From Alteromonadaceae bacterium Bs31 (lineage in GTDB: Bacteria; Pseudomonadota; Gammaproteobacteria; Pseudomonadales; Cellvibrionaceae), in assembly GCA_900177435.1 (NCBI GenBank), contig FXAI01000001.1:415663-479662 (forward strand): a DNA stretch of 64,000 nt, given 5' to 3'. The first letter of the stretch is position 1; each line of letters opens with the position of its first letter. Shown here one piece after another: positions 45,116 to 54,841 of this stretch. The notes below the pieces were generated by a model that ran no database searches, had not been told where the DNA came from, and saw only the letters and a program-made list of their open reading frames with translations. Both the position numbers and the translations under genes were made by a program.

Positions 45116-45376
45116 ATGACTACTGCAACTACAGGTTCTGCAACTACAAGTTCAATTAATATCGATAAGCTGGTTTTTCGTATCGCGGGTGTATTTGTTT
45201 TGGCCAGTGCGGCTTTAAGCTACTTTCATAGTATTTACTGGCTTTGGTTTCTCGCTTTTGTTGGCTTCAATATGTTTCAAGCGTCTTTTACGGGTTTTTG
45301 TCCGATGGCCACAATTTTACACAAGCTTGGTGCCAAGCCGGGTTCTGCATTTAGCTGTGGTGTAAATAATCAATAG
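45116..45376 (+). CDS. DUF2892 (YgaP transmembrane-like) protein
   Basis: An 86-residue inner-membrane protein with two helices ([19 protein letters not shown] and [18 protein letters not shown]) and the family ending [15 protein letters not shown]. It equals the membrane part of YgaP without the rhodanese domain. The Cys in FCPM and a second Cys near the C-terminus (FSCGVNN) could carry sulfane sulfur, which is inference. It lies 13 bp after the ArsR gene and 32 bp before the adaptor. Confidence 0.88.
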   Translation: MTTATTGSATTSSINIDKLVFRIAGVFVLASAALSYFHSIYWLWFLAFVGFNMFQASFTGFCPMATILHKLGAKPGSAFSCGVNNQ

Positions 45377-45408
45377 CTTAAGCGTTAAATTTTAATTGGG
45401 AGACAATC

Positions 45409-46506
45409 ATGTTACACAAACTGGGAAAACAGCACCTTGTATTTTTTGCCGCGATCAGCCTGGTGCTTACTGCTTGTGGTGAAGATGAAGCGAGTGGCCG
45501 TGGCAAGACATTTAGCGTGGATTTTTCCGGTTTGGAAACCGTTGCGGCGAAAAACACCCGTGTTGATAAAGAAATACACTTTGATGGCGTGATAGAAGCT
45601 GTTAATCAGGCCGTGGTTTCCGCTCAAACCAGCGGACGTATTGTTGAACTGCCATTCGACGTGGGTGATTTTGTCGCCAAGGGCGATGTCATTGCCCGTT
45701 TTACCGATACAGAACAAAAGGCAGCTTTTGCAGCTGCCGGAGCGGGTTTGGAAGAAGCCAAGGCCCGCTTTGCAGAAGCGGATCAGCAATTACAACGTGT
45801 AAAAGATGTTTATGAGCGGGGCATGGTTGCAAAAGCGAATTTCGACCAGGCGGTGGCTTCCCAGCAGGCGGCCAGAGCTCGAGTGGAGTCGGCACAGGCC
45901 GCTCTGGACGATGCAAAAGAGCGTTTGTCGCATACAGTGGTTATTGCACCGTATAGCGGGATAGTTGAAAAGAGGTTAAGTGATGTTGGCGCCACAGTGG
46001 CTCCCGGGACACCTTTACTGGAGGGCTTGTCGCTTAACCATTTGCGTGTTCAGGTGGATATTCCTCAGCAACATATAGGCCCATTGCGCAAACATAAGAA
46101 AGCACGGGTAATTTTAGCCAGTGGTGAATCTATAGATGCAACAACATTAAGAATCCCTCCCAGTGCTCATGTAAGTACACACAGTTTTCGCGTGCTGGTT
46201 ACGCTGCCAGAAGGCGAGTTAAGCGAACCGGTTTTTCCGGGTACCCTGGTAAAGGTTGCCTTTGTAAGCGGTGAACAAGAGCGCTTGCTTATACCGACAA
46301 ACGCTATTGCTAAACGTGGCGAAGTGAGCGCTGTGTATGTGGTGGATAAGGAAAAAGAGCTTATTGAGTTTCGTTACATCAGGGTGGGTAATGGTATCGA
46401 TGACCAGGCTACGTCGGTTAATTCGGGCTTGACTGAAGGTGAAATAATTATCACCGACCCGGTTACCGCCGCGGCGGCATACAAAAATCAAACATACAAC
46501 AACTAA
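45409..46506 (+). CDS. RND efflux periplasmic adaptor (membrane fusion protein), lipoprotein
   Basis: A 365-residue lipoprotein with lipobox LVLTAC (Cys23). It has the normal adaptor order: barrel-sandwich half motif (VVSAQTSGRIVELPFDVGDFVAKGD, in parts), an alpha-hairpin of about 70 residues, the second lipoyl half (VIAPYSGIVEKRLSDVGATVAPG), then beta-barrel and membrane-proximal domains. It links the inner-membrane pump to an outer-membrane channel. GGGAGA lies before the ATG. No outer-membrane factor gene is in the locus, so a TolC-like protein from elsewhere must complete the pump. Confidence 0.9.
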   Translation: MLHKLGKQHLVFFAAISLVLTACGEDEASGRGKTFSVDFSGLETVAAKNTRVDKEIHFDGVIEAVNQAVVSAQTSGRIVELPFDVGDFVAKGDVIARFTDTEQKAAFAAAGAGLEEAKARFAEADQQLQRVKDVYERGMVAKANFDQAVASQQAARARVESAQAALDDAKERLSHTVVIAPYSGIVEKRLSDVGATVAPGTPLLEGLSLNHLRVQVDIPQQHIGPLRKHKKARVILASGESIDATTLRIPPSAHVSTHSFRVLVTLPEGELSEPVFPGTLVKVAFVSGEQERLLIPTNAIAKRGEVSAVYVVDKEKELIEFRYIRVGNGIDDQATSVNSGLTEGEIIITDPVTAAAAYKNQTYNN

Positions 46507-46526
46507 AATCGATTGGGAGCCTGCTC

Positions 46527-49500
46527 ATGTATGAAGAAAAGCCATTAGGTATTTCCGGTCGAATTGCCAAGGCATTTTTAACAACCGAAATCACGCCTTT
46601 GTTAGCAGTTACCGGTTTGTTGTTGGGCTTATTTGCGGTAATGGTTACTCCAAGAGAGGAGGAGCCACAAATTAATGTTACTTTTGCCAATGTCTTTATT
46701 CCCTTTCCCGGAGCAACGGCAAAAGAAGTTGAGTCTGTAGTCACTACACCGGCAGAGCAAATCGTGTCGGAAATAGAAGGTGTTAAGCACGTTTATTCTG
46801 CATCCTCTCCGGGTATGGCGGTACTTACCGTTCGCTTTAAGGTGGGTGAGCCACGCACCGATGCGATCGTTCGTTTGTACAACGCCTTTTACTCCAATCA
46901 AGATGCATTGCCCTATAACCTTGGGGTTGGTCAGCCCTTGATCAAGCCAAAAGGTATTGATGATGTTCCCGTGGTTACAGGCACGTTTTGGAGTAAAAAT
47001 ACCGATATTACTGCTGCCGATTTGTTAAAAATAGCCCACTCCATGGAGGCTGAGTTGCAGCGTGTGCCGGGAACGCGGGATATTGACATCATTGGTGGGC
47101 CTGCGCAGGTGGTACAGGTCAATTTTGACTCAGCCAGGTTGGCCGCTTACGGCCTGTCCTTGTCGGATTTACGCGCTAGCCTTTCTTCTGCAAATGCCTC
47201 GGCCGATGCGGGTGCACTGGTAAGTAATAACGAAAGTATACAAATCCAGGCGGGTAATTTTTTACTCTCCGCCGAGGAAGTTGGGTCCTTGGTTGTTGGA
47301 GTGGTTAACGACTCCCCGGTTTTTCTTCAGGACGTAGCCGAGATAAGGCACACATCAGAAACGCCCAAAAACTATGTGAGCTTTGGTCTGGGCCCCGCAG
47401 CGCAAGAGCACGAGCCTGGACGCTACCCGGCAGTTACGGTTTCCGTTGCGAAAAAGCCAGGTACCAATGCTGTGGATGTCGCCAATGCGGTGATTAATCG
47501 TTTTGAGCAAATTAAAGGCATTTATTTTCCCGATGGTGTAGAAGCCACAGTTACCAGAAACTACGGAGCGACCGCAGAAGAAAAAGCTCAAACGCTTATA
47601 AAGAAACTCATCTTTGCCACAATATCTGTGATTATTCTGGTGTTGTTTGCTTTGGGGCGAAGGGAGGCCATCGTTGTAGGCGCTGCCGTGGTTGTTACTC
47701 TTGCTATTACCTTGTTTGCCTCCTGGGCTTGGGGTTTTACCCTAAACCGTGTTTCGTTGTTTGCACTGATATTTTCTATTGGTATTTTAGTGGATGACGC
47801 CATTGTGGTGGTGGAAAATATTCATCGCCATATGAGCATTGGAGCGAAGTCGTTGAAAGAGGCTATTCCTATAGCCGTTGACGAAGTTGGTGGGCCAACT
47901 ATTCTGGCTACCTTCACTGTTATTGCCGCGCTACTGCCTATGGCTTTTGTGACTGGCTTGATGGGGCCCTATATGCGGCCCATCCCCATAAATGCATCAA
48001 CAGGTATGCTCATCTCTCTCGCGGTTGCCTTTATGATAACGCCATGGCTCTTTATGCGTTTGTTCAAAAATCACGATCACGCACCGGGTCACAATGAGCA
48101 GGGGGAGAATAGTAAAAATAAAAAGATTCACCATTTTTTTCACAGAATAATGACGCCGTTTTTAAATAAAGAAAAAGGCAGAAGTAATCGTGTATTTTTA
48201 TTGTTCGGGATTCTTGCATTGATTGTTATTTCTATGAGCCTTGTGGCAAGCCAGGCGGTCATCATGAAAATGCTGCCTTTTGATAATAAGAGTGAATTTC
48301 AGGTTGTGGTAGATATGCCCGAAGGTACAACCGTCGAGCAAACACATCGAGTGTTGCAGGCATTGTCTGACGACCTGGAAAAATTACCCGAGCTAAAAAA
48401 CTACCAGATTTATGCCGGCACCTCTGCCCCTATTAATTTCAATGGCCTGGTGCGTCAGTATTATTTGAGAAGTGAAGCTCACCACGGGGATATTCAGGTT
48501 AATCTTGTACATAAGAATAAACGCGATAGAAAAAGCCATGCCATTGCTCTGGCTGCACGAGAGTTAATGAAGGAAACGGCAAAAAAATATCAGGCAAATG
48601 TCAAGGTTGTTGAAATGCCACCAGGACCTCCGGTTATGGCGCCATTGGTTGCAGAGATTTATGGCCTGGACTATCAGCGACAAATGAAAGTAGCACAAGA
48701 AGTAAGGGCTATTTTTGAGCAAACAGATGATGTGGTGGATGTTGATGACACCGTTGAAAGCCATCAGCAAAAATGGGTAATTGTTATCGATCGTGCTCGC
48801 GCCGCAAAACTGGGCCTAAGCCAGCAAGCGGTGGTAGCCGATATTGCTGCGGCGCTTGGCGGAGAAGATGTTTCTTATTTACACAGCGATCAGGCCAAGG
48901 TGGCTATCCCTGTTCGTATAGAGCTTCCGCTTATGGACAAAGGCAACTTGCAGGCGCTGCAAAACCTGCGGGTACGCGCCCGAAGCGGAGAGTTGGTGGC
49001 TTTGTCGGAAGTGACCAGCATTGTTAAGCAAAGCAGAGATCAAACCATATACCATAAGGATTTATTACCCGTGGTGTACGTAATGGGAGACGCGGCAGGC
49101 CAAACCGATAGCCCCTTATATGGCTTAGTCGATATTGTTTCAGCCTTGAGTGATAAACCTATACAAGGCAGCCTGGTGGAGCAGTTTTATATCCAGCAGC
49201 CGGAAAACCCTTACGCATGGAGCATGAAGTGGGATGGCGAGTGGCAAGTTACCTATGAGACTTTTCGTGATATGGGAATCGCTTATTCCATAGGATTAAT
49301 AATGATATATCTATTGGTAGTCGCGCAATTTCGTTCTTACTCAGTACCGTTGATTATTATGGCACCTATCCCGCTAACGATTATTGGCATAATGCCGGGG
49401 CATGCTTTGCTTGGTCAGCAATTCACCGCGCCATCTATGATCGGAATGATAGCCCTTGCCGGCATAATCGTAAGGAACTCAATATTATTGGTTGATTTTA

Positions 49501-49751
49501 TTCAGCAGCAGCTTGAGGAGGGTAAAAATTTACAGCAAGCCACCATTGAGGCGGCAGCTGTTCGCTCCGTTCCGATAGCGCTTACCGCTATCGCTGCCAT
49601 GATGGGGGGCTTCTTTATTCTGGATGACCCTATATTTGGTGGGCTTGCTGTCTCATTAATTTTCGGGCTACTGGTTTCTACTATACTAACTTTATTAGTT
49701 ATCCCTGTTGTTTACTATGCTTATACTTACAGTGCGCAGCATGAGGAGTAG
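46527..49751 (+). CDS. RND efflux pump permease
   Basis: A 1074-residue inner-membrane pump of the RND superfamily. The first helix (about 23-43) is followed by a large periplasmic loop starting PREEEPQINVTFANVFIPFPGA. The proton-relay helix TM4 contains ILVDDAIVVVENIHRH, and the repeat half has GIIVRNSILLVDFIQQ. The order of 12 helices and two porter loops is normal. Sequence features place it nearer the less studied HAE/CzcA-like branch typified by PREEEP than AcrB. The substrate is unknown; the operon context points to reactive sulfur or related electrophiles. It starts 20 bp after the adaptor. Confidence 0.92.
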   Translation: MYEEKPLGISGRIAKAFLTTEITPLLAVTGLLLGLFAVMVTPREEEPQINVTFANVFIPFPGATAKEVESVVTTPAEQIVSEIEGVKHVYSASSPGMAVLTVRFKVGEPRTDAIVRLYNAFYSNQDALPYNLGVGQPLIKPKGIDDVPVVTGTFWSKNTDITAADLLKIAHSMEAELQRVPGTRDIDIIGGPAQVVQVNFDSARLAAYGLSLSDLRASLSSANASADAGALVSNNESIQIQAGNFLLSAEEVGSLVVGVVNDSPVFLQDVAEIRHTSETPKNYVSFGLGPAAQEHEPGRYPAVTVSVAKKPGTNAVDVANAVINRFEQIKGIYFPDGVEATVTRNYGATAEEKAQTLIKKLIFATISVIILVLFALGRREAIVVGAAVVVTLAITLFASWAWGFTLNRVSLFALIFSIGILVDDAIVVVENIHRHMSIGAKSLKEAIPIAVDEVGGPTILATFTVIAALLPMAFVTGLMGPYMRPIPINASTGMLISLAVAFMITPWLFMRLFKNHDHAPGHNEQGENSKNKKIHHFFHRIMTPFLNKEKGRSNRVFLLFGILALIVISMSLVASQAVIMKMLPFDNKSEFQVVVDMPEGTTVEQTHRVLQALSDDLEKLPELKNYQIYAGTSAPINFNGLVRQYYLRSEAHHGDIQVNLVHKNKRDRKSHAIALAARELMKETAKKYQANVKVVEMPPGPPVMAPLVAEIYGLDYQRQMKVAQEVRAIFEQTDDVVDVDDTVESHQQKWVIVIDRARAAKLGLSQQAVVADIAAALGGEDVSYLHSDQAKVAIPVRIELPLMDKGNLQALQNLRVRARSGELVALSEVTSIVKQSRDQTIYHKDLLPVVYVMGDAAGQTDSPLYGLVDIVSALSDKPIQGSLVEQFYIQQPENPYAWSMKWDGEWQVTYETFRDMGIAYSIGLIMIYLLVVAQFRSYSVPLIIMAPIPLTIIGIMPGHALLGQQFTAPSMIGMIALAGIIVRNSILLVDFIQQQLEEGKNLQQATIEAAAVRSVPIALTAIAAMMGGFFILDDPIFGGLAVSLIFGLLVSTILTLLVIPVVYYAYTYSAQHEE

Positions 49752-49801
49752 TGGCGAACAAAAAATCGTTCTCTGCTCGGGTATTTTAAGGGAGCCGCCA
49801 G

Positions 49802-51871
49802 TTGAACAAATTCAAACTCGTCATTGGCCAGATAATTGTGGTCACATGCTTTGCGTGTGCTCACAAGGCTTTTGCAAGTGCGGATCTGTTTAGTCTAAGT
49901 CTGGAAGAGCTGGTTCAAATAGAGATTACTTCGGCGTCGAAAGCTACGGATGCAGTTAGGGATATTCCCGCGTCAGTAACAATTCTTACCCGAGAAGACA
50001 TCGCTTTGTCAGGTTATACAACTCTTGAGGAGTTGTTAATTAACGTGCCAGGCTTTTATCACATCGACACCTATGAAGACTTCTTGATAGGTGTTCGTGG
50101 CACCGTAGGGGGCTCCTTAGCGTTCTTAGTGAACGGCACCCTTCAGCATCCTACGCGAATAAAATCCCTTTCTATTCCCGATCGTAGCAGAACCAATATT
50201 CCTATCGAGTCGATAGACCGTATCGAGATTGTTCGCGGCCCTTCATCGGTGACCTACGGTAATAATGCATTTTTGGGCAGTATAAATATTGTAACCAATG
50301 ATATAGACAAGGCATCGGGCGGTATCGTCGCGGGTGTGGGCAGCAATGGCACCAGCAAATTATTTGCACGGGTGGGCCAGGAGTACGATGAAGGTTATTC
50401 CGTATTTAATTTGGGGATGTATCAGTCTGATGGTATATCCGGGAAATTTGCCGACCTGATGACACCAGAGCAACTTGAGCAAATTTGGGAAGACGGCATG
50501 CTGGAGAAGCTTGATGGAACTTTGGCGGCAGAAAACCTGAGCGCAGAATTGTCTGGCAGCTACAGGCACATCGACTACGGCTTTCGCTACTCTAGTATGA
50601 ACTATGGCTTCTACGTATTTACCCCCGGCTACGATACTGGGCCACAGATTAAGCTGACCAACTGGCACGGCAGCTTTGCATATACACACAGTATTCAACA
50701 GCAACTTAAGGCCAAAATAAGTTTCGTGCTCAGCCAGGAAGATTATCTGGCAACGCCGGATTTTGTATTGCCGGATATGAGAGGCAATCAATTTCAAAGT
50801 AGCGATAGGGCTGAGCTAGAAATTCTACTTAGCGAAGAAAGTTACCAACGATTGCAGTGGGTTGCCGGTTTGAACATGCGAACGGTAAGCAATGCCTCCA
50901 ACCGACCGGACTTTCCCGATCTCGGCTTTTTCGCCGATACAAAGTCTGGTGACGCTAATTCACAGGCCTTATTTTTCAATTTGGACTATTCGCTAAGTGA
51001 TGCACTTTCGCTTACTGGTGGTTACCGTTTTACCTTCCTCAATGCTTACGATGTTAAGCGTAAGCGTCTTGAGGATGGGGAAATCGTCCATGAAAACTAT
51101 CAACAGCAGTCGCGTACCGACGATAACGTGCGCCTGGCCGCAGTCTGGTCTGTGAATGCTAACAATATGCTCAAACTTATTTATGGAACAGCTACTCAAG
51201 ACAATAGAGAAATAAGCCTCCCTGAGCCGGAGCTTATTGAGAGCCTTGAGCTAAATTATCTCTACCTAGGTCAGCGAAATACACTCTCATTTAGTTTGTT
51301 CCAAAATGATATCCATAATGTTACCAGAAGAACTGTCAGGTTTGATGAGCAAGGCGGGGTAGTAACGAATGAGGAAAATGAGTCGGAGTGGCTAACTCAG
51401 GGAGCAGAAATGATATTCACTGCTCGGCCTTTCGAGCATTTTAGTGCAGAGCTAAGCGGTGTTTACCAAACAACGGAAGACAGGGCTCTAGACGACACCG
51501 ATATTGACTATTCTCCTCAGGGCCTGCTGAAATTGAAGTTGGGCTATGGTTTCTCATCCTGGGTTGCGAGTGCATCCTACGCCTATGTGGGTGAGATGCT
51601 TGCAGGATATTCTCTGGATTATCGGGAGGATACGCTAAGCTCTAGTCCCAATTACTTTGGCGAAGCAAGCAAATCCTACGACTTAATGAGCCTCAACCTG
51701 CGGTATCAGAGAGCTGAGCGCCCCTGGTTCCTGAATTTGCATGCTTTTAATCTCAGGGCTAGCGAGTTTCGCTACCCCGCCAATGAACTGGCCAATTTCG
51801 AACTCGGCGCATCGGGGCCGGGACGGCAGATTGTATTGACTTTTGGTATTGATCTATTTGGCTCCCATTGA
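49802..51871 (+). CDS. TonB-dependent outer-membrane receptor
   Basis: A 689-residue outer-membrane receptor. The start is TTG 49802 after GGGAG, and the signal peptide ends near AHKAFAS. The plug domain (about 45-165) shows VRDIPASVTILTREDI, GYTTLEELLINVPGF, and SIDRIEIVRGPSSVTYGNNAFLGSINIVT in parts. The 22-stranded barrel ends with the terminal-strand sequence GRQIVLTFGIDLF. The N-terminal DLFSLSLEELVQIEI is typical of a receptor subgroup that lacks a true TonB box. The gene follows the RND pump by 50 bp and may share the transcript. The ligand is unknown. Confidence 0.88.
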   Translation: MNKFKLVIGQIIVVTCFACAHKAFASADLFSLSLEELVQIEITSASKATDAVRDIPASVTILTREDIALSGYTTLEELLINVPGFYHIDTYEDFLIGVRGTVGGSLAFLVNGTLQHPTRIKSLSIPDRSRTNIPIESIDRIEIVRGPSSVTYGNNAFLGSINIVTNDIDKASGGIVAGVGSNGTSKLFARVGQEYDEGYSVFNLGMYQSDGISGKFADLMTPEQLEQIWEDGMLEKLDGTLAAENLSAELSGSYRHIDYGFRYSSMNYGFYVFTPGYDTGPQIKLTNWHGSFAYTHSIQQQLKAKISFVLSQEDYLATPDFVLPDMRGNQFQSSDRAELEILLSEESYQRLQWVAGLNMRTVSNASNRPDFPDLGFFADTKSGDANSQALFFNLDYSLSDALSLTGGYRFTFLNAYDVKRKRLEDGEIVHENYQQQSRTDDNVRLAAVWSVNANNMLKLIYGTATQDNREISLPEPELIESLELNYLYLGQRNTLSFSLFQNDIHNVTRRTVRFDEQGGVVTNEENESEWLTQGAEMIFTARPFEHFSAELSGVYQTTEDRALDDTDIDYSPQGLLKLKLGYGFSSWVASASYAYVGEMLAGYSLDYREDTLSSSPNYFGEASKSYDLMSLNLRYQRAERPWFLNLHAFNLRASEFRYPANELANFELGASGPGRQIVLTFGIDLFGSH

Positions 51872-52134
51872 TATGTACCGCACTGTGATGTGCATCCCAG
51901 TTCTGCAGTAAATAATTTTTTCCTCAAAAAACTTCAAAATTTTGCCAATTCTGTAAATGCTCATACTTCTGCTGCGGCTATCACTACGTTTTTCCTGTGG
52001 AAGTTAATACTTTTAGGGCATAGAGCTACCGTAAATTATTAAAAATTCAACATAATTGCTGATACTAAAACGTTCGGGTTTCGGTAATATGCTCTTTGAG
52101 GTACAAAACAATAAAAAGATATGGTGGTACTTTT

Positions 52135-53415
52135 GTGGATACAGTTCTGTTTAATACACACGATGTAGTTCTTCTTCTTACGGTTTATCAATGTCTTTTA
52201 CTTTGTGCAGTGTTGCTTGTTTTTTCTCGCAGGCAAAGGCTGTCCAACCTTTTTCTCATTGGCTTCTTACTGTCTAATGCCATCGTCCCGCTGGATACCC
52301 TAATCAGTTTTGGCACGAATTTTCGAGGGTGGGCAATAGATAACTTGCCTAACTGGTTTTACGTGTTCGAAATTGGTTATTGGCTACAAGGGCCGTTCAT
52401 GCTCTGGTACCTGCGCTCTCGCTTTTACAAGGGATATACATTGAGAGGGGTAGATTTCTTCTATCTTGTGCCCTTTCTTATTGTTGTCTTTCATCAGATC
52501 CTCTCGTATCACAGCTTGCCCACAGATGTGAAAATGGAAATCCAGCGTGATCAGGGTTTGCTCGATCAAGGCGGAGTAACCATTTATTTCATCACCTTCG
52601 CTCGAGAAGTGCTGCGTCTATATTTTGGTGTGATCTGCATGCTGGAGTTGCGAAATTACTTACAGAATATCGATAGAAAAATTGTTCATGGTGCCCCGCA
52701 ACTGATTTACTGGCTGCGTTTTGGCGTGCTCGGTTTTACTGCGTTATGGGCCTGGGCTTGTGTAATTGCTTTTGGCCTGATTCTTAATGTTCACTTTGCA
52801 GCAGAGCTGCCTGTAGGCCCAATGGGTTTGATGGCAAATTATGGAACTTGCCTTCTCCTCAGTGTATTGCTTGTTGCTTTGGCGAGAGAGGCTATGGGTG
52901 CTTCTACGGTGTACCCCCAGCTGCTCACTAAGGAGCCGATCAACCCCTTAATCGTCCACAACGCGGGGGTGTCGAAATTACCGCCGGTGGAGCCTGAAAA
53001 GCCCACGCCCGCACCGCAGCCCCCGGTTAACCCGGAATATGTGCGACGTCTAGATGAGATAATGACCACCAAGAAAATTTATTTGGAGTCTTCTTTAACC
53101 TTGGAAGCTTTGTCAAATGAGCTTTCCGTGTCACCGCGTACCTTGTCCACAATTCTAAACAGACACTATCGATGTAATTTCTTTGAATTTATAAATAGGC
53201 ATAGAATTGAAGCAGCAAAAGCAATGTTGATAGACCCCAAATACCAAAACGCTACCATGCTGGATATCATGTATGAGGTGGGTTTTAACAGTAAGGCTAC
53301 CTTCAATAATTTTTTCAAAAAAATGGAAGGTTTAACGCCAAGAGATTTTAAAAAGAAGGCTAATGCCAAATCGGTGGAAGAGCGTACCGCTGTGTTGGCT
53401 GAATCGGCGGGATGA
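52135..53415 (+). CDS. AraC-family regulator with N-terminal membrane domain
   Basis: A 426-residue predicted membrane-bound transcription factor. Six or seven hydrophobic helices occupy about residues 7-260 (for example VVLLLTVYQCLLLCAVLLVF and FFYLVPFLIVVFHQIL). A proline-rich linker (PPVEPEKPTPAPQPPVNPE) leads to the AraC domain (about 305-405) with LTLEALSNELSVSPRTLSTILNR and the second helix-turn-helix MLDIMYEVGFNSKATFNNFFKKMEGLTPRDF. I chose GTG 52135, since GGTGG precedes it; the TTG at 52096 has no such site. It lies 260 bp after the TonB receptor gene, whose expression it may sense or control. Confidence 0.83.
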   Translation: MDTVLFNTHDVVLLLTVYQCLLLCAVLLVFSRRQRLSNLFLIGFLLSNAIVPLDTLISFGTNFRGWAIDNLPNWFYVFEIGYWLQGPFMLWYLRSRFYKGYTLRGVDFFYLVPFLIVVFHQILSYHSLPTDVKMEIQRDQGLLDQGGVTIYFITFAREVLRLYFGVICMLELRNYLQNIDRKIVHGAPQLIYWLRFGVLGFTALWAWACVIAFGLILNVHFAAELPVGPMGLMANYGTCLLLSVLLVALAREAMGASTVYPQLLTKEPINPLIVHNAGVSKLPPVEPEKPTPAPQPPVNPEYVRRLDEIMTTKKIYLESSLTLEALSNELSVSPRTLSTILNRHYRCNFFEFINRHRIEAAKAMLIDPKYQNATMLDIMYEVGFNSKATFNNFFKKMEGLTPRDFKKKANAKSVEERTAVLAESAG

Positions 53416-53454
53416 TGTGAGTGGCGGGTAAGCACAAGGCCCACCCGCTATACT

Positions 53455-54669
53455 CTATTGCCAGTGAATTGAAGAAAGAGGCGAGGCTTGCTCGAACAGG
53501 GTTTCTGGTGCTTGCCTGTTCTCGGGCTTTTCCTGGAGAAGCGCTTTAACGGGGATTGCATTAAGGGCGTATGAGCGCGAACCTAGCATATCTGAATAGA
53601 GGTAAGCGACGTATGTACCATTGGGGGAATAAGTAGGAAGTTTGAACATGTGGTCCCCCTGAGTCAGCTGCACGCTAGTGCCATCTAGCTCATAGTTGAA
53701 TATATGCATGCCACCCTCGTAAACTTTTTTCTGCGCCTGCTCATCAAAATAATATTTAAAATCGATAAGTGCAGAGTACAACAATGACCGCCCACCCTTA
53801 TTCCAGCTAACCCCATCCTGTACCTGAGCCCCCGGCAACGAAACTCTTTGTTCGGTAGCCTTTTCCACATTGTAAATAAACAGTTGCCGTACTCCGGGAT
53901 AGGCTGGGTTGCGAATAAAGACTATGTTTTCGCCGTTTGGAGACCAGGATACGTAGGCAACAGATTTTTGGTATGGGTCTTCATCCTGCGCTTTATAGTC
54001 TGCCTGTGGGGGCTTCGCAGGTAGCGTTAGCAATGAGCGATACTCTCCAGATTGGAGGGTAATTAGGCTCAAGTGAGAGCTTGAATCATCGGATGGCTCA
54101 TTCAGTCCAGTGTGGCCCAGCACTATTTTTTTTGAGTCGGGGGACCAGTCAAAGCTGTGTATGGCTTTTGCGCTAAAAAACGTTTTAGCCTTGTTATCTT
54201 CTCTGTTAACGACGACGAGTTGCCTGGTTTGTTTATCTCCGTCCAGATAGGCGAGCCAACGATCGTCCGGGCTGAACTTGGGTGAAAGTTCGGTGTTGTC
54301 TGTTTCACTTATTCTCACCGGCTGCATGTCCCCTGACTGAAGCGAATACAGGTCAAAGGTTTCTGTCTGTTTGTGAAGGTCAATTTTGGGGTTTGGCTTT
54401 CGGTTTGAAACAAATACGAGGTTTCCTTTACTGTCGATGTCCAAATCCAAATCTCGCCAACGATTATCGTCAGTTAGTTTTCGCAATGCTCTGCTCTCAT
54501 CGATTGAATATATATTCACCGATGGCCCTATGGTTCGGGCGCCGAAATACAGGGTTCCTGTAAAGCTGGCATCCTTAGGAGCTTGTTGATCTTTCTGGCT
54601 GCAAGCAGCCGTGAATACCATACAGAGAGTGAGTAAATAAGAGGATTTTTTCATGGTTATTATTTTCAT
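53455..54669 (-). CDS. TolB-like beta-propeller lipoprotein
   Basis: A 404-residue lipoprotein; the lipobox VFTAAC places the acylated Cys at 23 when ATG 54669 is used (ATG 54654 is also possible). The mature part has WD40-like/PD40 repeats typical of TolB-type propellers: LSPKFSPDDRWLAYLDGD, IHSFDWSPDSKKIVLGHTG, VAYVSWSPNGENIVFIRN, VQDGVSWNKGGRSLLYSA and LPTYSPNGTYVAYLYSD. The ligand or partner is unknown. It is convergent with the AraC gene and lies downstream of the cellulase on the same strand, beyond the cellulase terminator. Confidence 0.84.
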   Translation of the reverse strand: MKIITMKKSSYLLTLCMVFTAACSQKDQQAPKDASFTGTLYFGARTIGPSVNIYSIDESRALRKLTDDNRWRDLDLDIDSKGNLVFVSNRKPNPKIDLHKQTETFDLYSLQSGDMQPVRISETDNTELSPKFSPDDRWLAYLDGDKQTRQLVVVNREDNKAKTFFSAKAIHSFDWSPDSKKIVLGHTGLNEPSDDSSSHLSLITLQSGEYRSLLTLPAKPPQADYKAQDEDPYQKSVAYVSWSPNGENIVFIRNPAYPGVRQLFIYNVEKATEQRVSLPGAQVQDGVSWNKGGRSLLYSALIDFKYYFDEQAQKKVYEGGMHIFNYELDGTSVQLTQGDHMFKLPTYSPNGTYVAYLYSDMLGSRSYALNAIPVKALLQEKPENRQAPETLFEQASPLSSIHWQ

Positions 54670-54791
54670 TATTAATTCTGGGTTAGGTCGTGTTACTTAA
54701 GTTGTCTGTGGGAGTTTAAAGCTTGGAATAATTCCTCGCAACGAGTCCTCGCAAGCAAATTTGCTGCGGTGAGCGAACTAGAGACATAAAA

Positions 54792-54817
54792 AAACCGCAG
54801 CCTATTGGCTGCGGTTT
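54792..54817 (-). terminator. Rho-independent terminator of the GH9 cellulase gene
   Basis: AAACCGCAGCC and GGCTGCGGTTT form a perfect 11-bp stem around TATT. On the minus strand it is followed by a run of T (the A tract at 54788-54794). It lies 25 bp after the cellulase stop codon. Confidence 0.92.
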
Positions 54818-54841
54818 CTAGCTTGCACTGTGTTACTTATA

